The notes beneath the pieces are model-generated. The model was not told the origin of the DNA and searched no databases. It was given only the letters and a program-made list of their open reading frames with translations. A stretch of 64,000 bases of DNA, taken from assembly GCF_029813785.1 (NCBI RefSeq), contig NZ_JARVKY010000015.1, forward strand, positions 62,001 through 126,000, in the 5' to 3' direction. Source of the stretch: Streptomyces sp. DH41 (GTDB lineage: Bacteria; Actinomycetota; Actinomycetes; Streptomycetales; Streptomycetaceae). Below, piece after piece: positions 58,408 to 64,000 of this stretch (position 1 is its first letter; each line of letters starts with the position of its first letter). Position numbers and translations under genes: made by a program.

Positions 58408-61400
58408 ATGGACCCCGTGCGCTATCGCATCCTCGGCACCACACAGGTAATCCGCTCCGACGGCACCGTCGTCCCGGTCGGCGGTGCGCGGCTGCGCGCG
58501 CTGCTGACCGTGCTCGCCCTCAGGCCCGGCCGCGCCGTGCCCGCGGGGCTGCTGGTGGAGGAGGTGTGGGACGGCGACCCGCCCGCCGACGCGCCGGGTG
58601 CGTTGCAGGCACTGGTCGGGCGGCTGCGCCGGACGCTCGGCGCGGACGCGGTCGCCTCCGCCGACGGCGGCTACCGGCTCACCACCGCCCCCGACGACAT
58701 CGACCTGCACCGCTTCGACCGGCTGGTCGGCGAGGGCACCCGCGCCCTCGCCGACGGCGACCCCGCCAAGGCGGCCGCCGTGCTCGACGACGCACTCGCC
58801 CTGTGGCACGGCCCCGCCCTCGCCGACCTGCCCGACCGCACCGCCGAGGCGGCCCGCTGGGAGACCCGGCGCCTGGACGCCCTGCGCGCCCGCCACACCG
58901 CCGCCCTGGACCTCGGGCAGGCCGAGCACTCCCTGCCCGAGCTGACCGCGCTGTGCGACGGACACCCCCTGGACGAGCCCCTCCAGGCCCTGCGGCTGCG
59001 CGCCCTGCGCGACACCGGCCGCACCGCCGAGGCGCTGGCCGCCTACGAGGCCGTACGCCGGCTGCTCGCGGACCGGCTCGGCACCGATCCCGGGCCCGAA
59101 CTGCGGGCGCTGCACGCGGTGCTGCTCAACCCCCCGATACCCCCGGTTTCCTCGGCACCCGCGCCCCCCACGCACCTCGCGTACCCCACGCCTCCCACGC
59201 ACCAGGCACCCCCGGACGTCCCCGCCATGGTGCCCCGCCCCCGTGGCAACCTCCGCGCCCGGCTCACCTCCTTCGTAGGCCGGGACGCCGACCTGGACGC
59301 CCTCCGCGCCGACCTGGCCGCCACGCGCCTCGTCACCCTCCTCGGGCCCGGCGGCGCCGGCAAGACCCGGTTGTCGCAGGAGGCCGCCGAGGGGGTCGGG
59401 GACACGGCACGGGACGGCGTGTGGCTGGCCGAGCTCGCCCCCGTCGACGACCCCGGCGCCGTACCGGAGGCCGTGCTGACCGCCGTCGGCGCCCGCGAGA
59501 CCGTGCTCTACGGCGCCGGCGCCGAGGAGATGCGGGCCGTCACCGACCGGCGGGGCAGCGCCGACCGGCAGGCCGGCGCCGTCGAGCGCCTCGTCGAGCA
59601 CTGCGGCCGGCGCCGCATGCTGATCGTCCTCGACAACTGCGAGCACGTCGTCGACGCCGCCGCCCGCCTCGCCGAGGAACTGCTCGCCCGCTGCCCGAAC
59701 CTGACCGTCCTCGCCACCAGCCGCGAACCCCTCGGCGTACCGGGGGAGGTGCTGCGCCCGGTGGAGCCGCTGCCCGAGCCGGTCGCGCTGCGGCTGCTCG
59801 CCGACCGGGGCGCCGCCGCCCGCCCCGGCTTCCGCACCGACGCCGACGAGGAGACCGCGGCCGCCTGCGCGGAGATCTGCCGCCGCCTGGACGGGCTGCC
59901 GCTGGCCATCGAACTGGCCGCCGCCCGGCTGCGCATGCTCACCCCGCGTCAGATCGCCGACCGCCTCGACGACCGCTTCCGCCTGCTCACCTCCGGCAGC
60001 CGCACCGTCCGGCCCCGGCAGCAGACGCTGCGCGCGGTCGTCGACTGGTCCTGGGACCTGCTCGACGAGGACGAACGGGCCGTCCTCGGGCGCCTGTCCG
60101 TCTTCGCGGGCGGCTGCGACCTCGCCGCCGCCGAGGCGGTGTGCGGGCCCGCCGCCCTGGAGGCCCTCGGCTCCCTGGTCGACAAGTCGCTGGTGGTGGC
60201 CGCGCCGTCCGGAAGCGACGGCATGCGCTACCGGCTCCTGGAGACCGTCGCCGAGTACGCCGGTGAACGCCTCGACGAGGCCGGCGGACGCGCCGGGGCA
60301 GAGCGCGCGCACCTGGCGTTCTACCGCGAACTGGCCCGGACCACCGACCCGCTGCTGCGCGGACCGGACCAGCTCTCCGCCATCGAGCGGTTGGAGCGGG
60401 AGTACGACAACATCCGCGCCGCACTGCGCCACGCCGTCGCCGAGCGCGATGAACAGGAGGCGCTGAGCCTGTCGTTGTCGCTGGTCTGGTACTGGCAGAT
60501 GCGCGACCTGCGCGTCGAGGCCCGAACCTGGTGCAGCGAGGTGATGGCTCTGGGACCCGACCCGTTCGCCGAGCCGGTCAGCCGGGCCGAGCCGGTGTGG
60601 GAGTGGTGCACGGCGGCGCCGCCCCCGCTGACCGGGGAGGTGCTCGCGGAGGCTCGGCGCGGGGTCCACCTGGCCCACCTGGCCTGCATGGACACCGAGC
60701 TGGAGGCGTGGCAGACGCCGGCGGCGCAGGCCAAACTGCGGGCCATTTCCGCCACCTACGAACCCGGCCTGCCGCAGACCTGCCGCAGCCCGGGGCTGCT
60801 CTGGTTCTACGCCGTGATGCTCAGCGGTGACATGAAGCGGCTGCGCGAGATCATGGACGCGACCGTACGAACCTGCCGCGTGACCCCCGGATACGAGTGG
60901 GAGCTGGCCGGCAGCCTCCAGATGCGTGCCAACCTCCTCGCCAACCGTACCGACTGGGCGGGTGACGCGGCCCACGACGCCGACGAGGCGCTGGAGATCT
61001 ACCAGCGCCTCGGCGATGCCTGGGGCACCGCCGAGGCGCTGTCCGCACGCGCCGAGGCCCGCGAACGCCGGGGCGAGCACCTGCTCGCCGCCATCGACTA
61101 CGAGGCCGCCGCGGAGCACGCCGAACGCCTCGGGGCCCACGCCCAGGTCGCGGTGCTCGGCGCCCGGCTCGGCAGCGCGCTGGTGGACTCCGGTGACCCG
61201 GAGGCGGCCGAACGCGGCGAGCGGATCCTGCGCGAGGTGATCGAGGACCAGACCGGCACGGTGCACAACGGCGCCCTGCCCGCCGCCCGGCTCTTCCTCG
61301 CCGGATGGCTGGGCATGACCGACCGGGTCGCCGAGGCGCGCGAACAACTGGCCCTGTTGCGCGAGGAGTTCACGCTCTCCCACTTCGTCGTCTTCGACGC

Positions 61401-61782
61401 CTTCATTCTCGCCTCCGAGGCCTGGGTGGCCACTCTGGAAGACCGGAACGAGGAGTCCCTGACCGGAATTCGCCGGGCGCTGGAGCGGGCCGACGACCCG
61501 TTGTCCGTGGCCATCGCCCCGCAGATGCGCTCCGCCTACCTCACCGTCGCGGCGATGGCGCTGGCCCGCGTCGACGGCGGACGCAGGGCACGGGACGCCG
61601 CCCGGTGTCTCGGCGCCGCCGTCGCCATGATGCCGGGCAGCCACGTCACGACGGCCATGGAGCGGGACTGCCGGGAACGGGCCACCGTACGTGTCCGTCA
61701 GGCGCTCGACACCGAGGCGTACGAGGCCGCGTACGCCGAGGGCGTCGGTCTCTCGGTGGAGGAGGCCGTCGCCCTCGTCTGA
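58408..61782 (+). CDS. Large SARP/AfsR-type regulator (BTAD, NB-ARC, TPR-like)
   Basis: A 1124-aa cytoplasmic regulator of the AfsR-like SARP class that usually switches on antibiotic or morphological genes. The OmpR-type winged helix starts RYRILGTTQVIRSDGTVVP, and the BTAD region spans about 100-240 (DIDLHRFDRLVGEGTRALAD). The NB-ARC ATPase shows Walker A LLGPGGAGKTRL (about 312-321), RRMLIVLDNCEHVVD (Walker B) and GLPLAIELAAARL. The C-terminal 400 residues are helical repeat (TPR-like) with several LGDAWGTAEALSARAEARE-type units. It faces the ABC exporter genes, whose expression it may affect. Confidence 0.93.
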   Translation: MDPVRYRILGTTQVIRSDGTVVPVGGARLRALLTVLALRPGRAVPAGLLVEEVWDGDPPADAPGALQALVGRLRRTLGADAVASADGGYRLTTAPDDIDLHRFDRLVGEGTRALADGDPAKAAAVLDDALALWHGPALADLPDRTAEAARWETRRLDALRARHTAALDLGQAEHSLPELTALCDGHPLDEPLQALRLRALRDTGRTAEALAAYEAVRRLLADRLGTDPGPELRALHAVLLNPPIPPVSSAPAPPTHLAYPTPPTHQAPPDVPAMVPRPRGNLRARLTSFVGRDADLDALRADLAATRLVTLLGPGGAGKTRLSQEAAEGVGDTARDGVWLAELAPVDDPGAVPEAVLTAVGARETVLYGAGAEEMRAVTDRRGSADRQAGAVERLVEHCGRRRMLIVLDNCEHVVDAAARLAEELLARCPNLTVLATSREPLGVPGEVLRPVEPLPEPVALRLLADRGAAARPGFRTDADEETAAACAEICRRLDGLPLAIELAAARLRMLTPRQIADRLDDRFRLLTSGSRTVRPRQQTLRAVVDWSWDLLDEDERAVLGRLSVFAGGCDLAAAEAVCGPAALEALGSLVDKSLVVAAPSGSDGMRYRLLETVAEYAGERLDEAGGRAGAERAHLAFYRELARTTDPLLRGPDQLSAIERLEREYDNIRAALRHAVAERDEQEALSLSLSLVWYWQMRDLRVEARTWCSEVMALGPDPFAEPVSRAEPVWEWCTAAPPPLTGEVLAEARRGVHLAHLACMDTELEAWQTPAAQAKLRAISATYEPGLPQTCRSPGLLWFYAVMLSGDMKRLREIMDATVRTCRVTPGYEWELAGSLQMRANLLANRTDWAGDAAHDADEALEIYQRLGDAWGTAEALSARAEARERRGEHLLAAIDYEAAAEHAERLGAHAQVAVLGARLGSALVDSGDPEAAERGERILREVIEDQTGTVHNGALPAARLFLAGWLGMTDRVAEAREQLALLREEFTLSHFVVFDAFILASEAWVATLEDRNEESLTGIRRALERADDPLSVAIAPQMRSAYLTVAAMALARVDGGRRARDAARCLGAAVAMMPGSHVTTAMERDCRERATVRVRQALDTEAYEAAYAEGVGLSVEEAVALV

Positions 61783-61793
61783 CGCGGACGTGC

Positions 61794-62648
61794 TCAGCTC
61801 TTCGTACGGAACTTGTGGATGGCGACCGGCGCCATCACCGCCGTCAGGGCCGCCGACCAGCCCAGCGTCACCCACAGGTCGTGCGTGACGGGGCCGCCCA
61901 CCATCAGCCCGCGCGCGGTGTCCGCGAGGGCGGAGAGCGGGTTGTAGTCGGTGAACGCCCGCAGCCAGTCCGGCATCGAGTCGGTCGGCGCGAAGATCGA
62001 CGAGCCGAACTGGAGCGGCATCAGCACCAGGAAGCCCATCGCCTGCACGGACTGGGCGTTCTTCATGATCACGCCGAGGGTGATGAAGACCCACATCAGC
62101 GCCGAACCGAACACCGCGGACAGTCCGATGGAGGCCAGCAGACCGGCCCAGTTGGTGATGTCGAAGCCGACGAGCAGAGCGACGACCATCAGCACCACGG
62201 TCGCGAACAGCATCCGCAGCAGCTCCACGGCGATCTTGGCGAACAGCACCGAGCCGCGCCCGATCGGCAGGGACCGGAAGCGGTCCATGACACCGGAGTT
62301 GAAGTCCTGGTTGAAGCCGGTGCCGACCCCCTGGGCCATGTTCATGCCCATCATGGCCATCAGGCCGGGGATGACGTACTGCACGTAGGCCTGCTGCCCG
62401 CCGCCCAGCGACTGCCCGATGGAGCCACCGAAGACGTACACGAACAGGAGCGTGAAGACGATCGGGAACAGGACGGCGTCGAACATCGACTCCGGGTCCT
62501 GCCGGATCCACAGCAGGTTGCGGCGGACCAGCGCGCTGGTGTGCCGCAGATGCCCGCGCACCGAGATCCGGGCGTCGGCGGACAGCGGCGCCGGCACGGG
62601 AGCGGGGACGGTGGAGGCCGGGGTGTCGGTGGTGGTGGTGGCGCTCAT
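61794..62648 (-). CDS. ABC-2 type permease (DrrB-like)
   Basis: A 284-aa membrane exporter subunit with six transmembrane helices. The ABC-2 family pattern is clear: LVRRNLLWIRQDPESMFDAVLFPIVFTLLFVYVFGG, VMDRFRSLPIGRGSVLFAK and PADSMPDWLRAFTDYNPLSALADTARGLM-like (APTDSMPDWLRAFT). An acidic/Pro/Ala N-terminal tail precedes the first helix. Its ATG overlaps the ATPase stop (ATGA). DrrAB-type systems export hydrophobic drugs or metabolites; the substrate is unknown. Confidence 0.93.
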   Translation of the reverse strand: MSATTTTDTPASTVPAPVPAPLSADARISVRGHLRHTSALVRRNLLWIRQDPESMFDAVLFPIVFTLLFVYVFGGSIGQSLGGGQQAYVQYVIPGLMAMMGMNMAQGVGTGFNQDFNSGVMDRFRSLPIGRGSVLFAKIAVELLRMLFATVVLMVVALLVGFDITNWAGLLASIGLSAVFGSALMWVFITLGVIMKNAQSVQAMGFLVLMPLQFGSSIFAPTDSMPDWLRAFTDYNPLSALADTARGLMVGGPVTHDLWVTLGWSAALTAVMAPVAIHKFRTKS

Positions 62649-63670
62649 ACGGCGACCTCCTCGCGGGCGTCGGCGGGCGCGGGGTCCTGCGGGGCACTGG
62701 CGCGGTGGCCGGTGAGGGACAGGAAGACCTCGTCCAGGCTGGGCAGTTCGGTGGTGATGGAGGCGATCGTGATGCCGCGCGCGGTGACCGCGCCGACCAC
62801 GGCGGTCAGCTGTTCGTCACTGAGGATCGGCACCAGGACCGCACCGCGCTGCGCGTCCACGGTCGCGGTGGCCAGCCCGGTGATGCCCAGCTCGTCCAGG
62901 AAGGCGGCGAGCGGACGCAGTTGCAGCGGGTCGGCCGGCCGGACGCGCAGGGTGCGCCCGCCGACCTTGGCCTTCAGCGCCTCGATGCCGCCGTTCGCGA
63001 TGACCTTGCCGCGGTCGACGACGGTCAGCTCGGAGGCGAGCTGCTCGGCCTCCTCCATGTACTGGGTGGTGAGCAGCACGGTGACGCCGTCGCCGACCAT
63101 GCGCTTGACCTCGTCCCACACCTCGTTGCGGGTGCGCGGGTCCAGACCCGTGGTGGGCTCGTCGAGATAGAGGACGGCCGGGCGTCCGATCATGGAGGCC
63201 GCCAGGTCCAGCCGCCGCCGCATGCCGCCCGAGTAGGTGGCCGCGGGCCGCTTGCCGGCCTCGGTGAGCGAGAACCGCTCCAGCAGCTCGTCGGCCCGCG
63301 CGCGCGAGTCCTTGCGGGACAGGTCGAGCAGCCGTCCGATCAGGTAGAGGTTCTCCCAGCCGGGGAGCTTCTCGTCCACGGACGCGTACTGCCCGGTGAG
63401 TCCTATCACCCGCCGCAGCTGCCGCGGCTGCCGTACGACGTCGTAGCCGGCGACGTGCGCCTGGCCGGCGTCGGGCGTGATCAGGGTGGACAGGATGCGG
63501 ACGAGGGTGGTCTTGCCGGCGCCGTTCGGTCCGAGCACACCCATCACGGTGCCCTCGCGCACATCCAGGTCGACGCCGTCCAGCGCCTTGGTCTCGCCGT
63601 AGTGCTTGACCAGCCCCCGCACGGTGACCGCGCTGCCCGCGGCCGGGGGGTTGTCGTCGATTCGCTTCAT
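62645..63670 (-). CDS. ABC transporter ATP-binding protein (DrrA-like)
   Basis: A 341-aa DrrA-type ATPase. Walker A is GPNGAGKTT, Q-loop GLTGQYASVDEKLPG, signature TYSGGMRRRLDLAAS, Walker B LYLDEPTTGLD and H-loop TTQYMEEAEQLA, followed by a DrrA-like C-terminal domain (DELGITGLATATVD...). The start is taken as ATG 63670 (MKRIDDNPPAAG); a GTG at 63694 or TTG at 63700 would add up to ten residues. It is co-transcribed with the permease gene. The pair probably pumps out a natural product or drug. Confidence 0.93.
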   Translation of the reverse strand: MKRIDDNPPAAGSAVTVRGLVKHYGETKALDGVDLDVREGTVMGVLGPNGAGKTTLVRILSTLITPDAGQAHVAGYDVVRQPRQLRRVIGLTGQYASVDEKLPGWENLYLIGRLLDLSRKDSRARADELLERFSLTEAGKRPAATYSGGMRRRLDLAASMIGRPAVLYLDEPTTGLDPRTRNEVWDEVKRMVGDGVTVLLTTQYMEEAEQLASELTVVDRGKVIANGGIEALKAKVGGRTLRVRPADPLQLRPLAAFLDELGITGLATATVDAQRGAVLVPILSDEQLTAVVGAVTARGITIASITTELPSLDEVFLSLTGHRASAPQDPAPADAREEVAV

Positions 63671-63771
63671 GCCGACGACGTTGTCAGCCCCCACCGACAA
63701 ACGACCGACATGTCACCGACACCCCGCCGACAGGACCCGGAACGGGGTGCGCCGGGTGCCGGGGAAGGAAC

Positions 63772-63811
63772 CACCGGCCCCGCCGACGGGGGAAGATCGG
63801 CGGGGCCGGTG
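63772..63811 (-). terminator. Terminator after panB
   Basis: CACCGGCCCCGCCGA (63772-63786) pairs with TCGGCGGGGCCGGTG (63797-63811) over 15 pairs with a 10-base loop, 16 bp after the panB stop. Confidence 0.8.
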
Positions 63812-63826
63812 TCGTACCGCGATGGC

Positions 63827-64000
63827 CTAGTGGACGGAGTGCTCCTCCTGCGGGAAAGTTCCGCCGACGACGTCCTCGGCGTACGCCTTCGCCGCGTCGC
63901 CCATGACCTTGCGCAGGTCGGCGTACTGCTTGACGAACTTCGGCATCCGGCCGCCGGTCAGCCCGAGCATGTCGGTCCACACCAGCACCTGCGCGTCCGT
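63827..64000 (-). CDS. panB: 3-methyl-2-oxobutanoate hydroxymethyltransferase, C-terminal end
   Basis: The last 57 codons of a gene running off the right edge. TDAQVLVWTDMLGLTGGRMP followed by KFVKQYADLRKVMGDAAKAY is the C-terminal helix region of PanB (ketopantoate hydroxymethyltransferase), which makes ketopantoate in coenzyme A synthesis. The 5' end is outside the window. Identification is from this end only but the motif is characteristic. A strong terminator hairpin follows. Confidence 0.82.
   Translation of the reverse strand, partial: TDAQVLVWTDMLGLTGGRMPKFVKQYADLRKVMGDAAKAYAEDVVGGTFPQEEHSVH

Noticed and set aside
57181..62697. Very long minus-strand open frame (over 1800 codons) across the SARP gene
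   Set aside because: It is the antisense shadow of a GC-rich gene; the sequence is Gly/Arg/Ala/Val-rich without domains, and the plus strand encodes a clear AfsR-type regulator. Only its last 265 codons (the M50 protease) are real.

Overview
The window is high-GC actinobacterial chromosome, almost certainly Streptomyces. The evidence is G/C-rich third codon positions, frequent GTG starts, twin-arginine and AXA secretion signals, SARP and DesK/NarL-type regulators, an actinobacterial-style RNase P RNA, and secreted xylan-degrading enzymes that closely resemble the XlnB and AxeA enzymes of Streptomyces lividans. No rRNA operon, canonical tRNA gene, CRISPR array or phage module was found.

Layout. 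0.1-9 kb: two divergent drug-exporter-like MFS genes, a DesK/DesR-type two-component pair, a MaoC hydratase, a 56-aa peptide gene and a beta-propeller-like protein. 8.8-14.7 kb: core housekeeping genes (NIF3-like protein, zinc-ribbon coiled-coil protein, RNase H/acid phosphatase fusion, KDPG aldolase, YaaA), then a MerR regulator with a membrane partner. 14.9-15.9 kb: a Uma2-type endonuclease-fold protein and rnpB. 15.9-21 kb: an accessory stretch of exported or lipoprotein genes, a probable helicase remnant and a DUF234-type ATPase. 21-24.5 kb: an F420-type oxidoreductase divergent from the xylanase/acetylxylan-esterase operon. 24.5-25.7 kb: an unrecognised conserved-looking gene followed by a striking RNA locus. 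25.7-42.2 kb: metabolic and regulatory genes (MazG-like, DoxX, aldo/keto reductase, SDR, PhoD phosphatase, Gfo/Idh/MocA oxidoreductase, Bcr/CflA exporter, beta-lactamase-fold hydrolase, Rsm22-like methyltransferase, a second two-component pair, a CPBP protease, TetR and others). 42.3-53.9 kb: a heme/iron acquisition region with HmuTUV, two HtaA-domain surface proteins, unrelated genes, and heme oxygenase. 54-64 kb: methionine aminopeptidase, F420:NADPH oxidoreductase, an M50 protease, a large SARP/NB-ARC/TPR regulator, a DrrAB-type ABC exporter and the 3' end of panB.

How the genes work together. HtaA proteins can bind heme at the surface, HmuT/U/V import it and heme oxygenase opens it to release iron. 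Iron-box sequences lie in the hmuT/htaA divergent promoter and just upstream of the heme oxygenase gene, so the set is probably one DmdR/IdeR regulon. A tnpB-only IS200/IS605-type element sits inside the hmu operon between hmuU and hmuV. XlnB and AxeA share a nearly identical xylan-binding domain and probably deconstruct acetylated xylan together.

The most unusual signal is at 25504-25607. It reads as a circularly permuted tRNA: a T-arm and 3' acceptor strand, an 8-nt loop, then the 5' acceptor strand and D-arm. It is closed by an anticodon-like stem and an outer helix whose internal loop carries CGAA on one side and TGACTGA on the other, as in Ro60-binding Y RNAs. I interpret it as a bacterial YrlA-like Y RNA, here next to a protein of unknown family instead of an obvious Ro60 gene.
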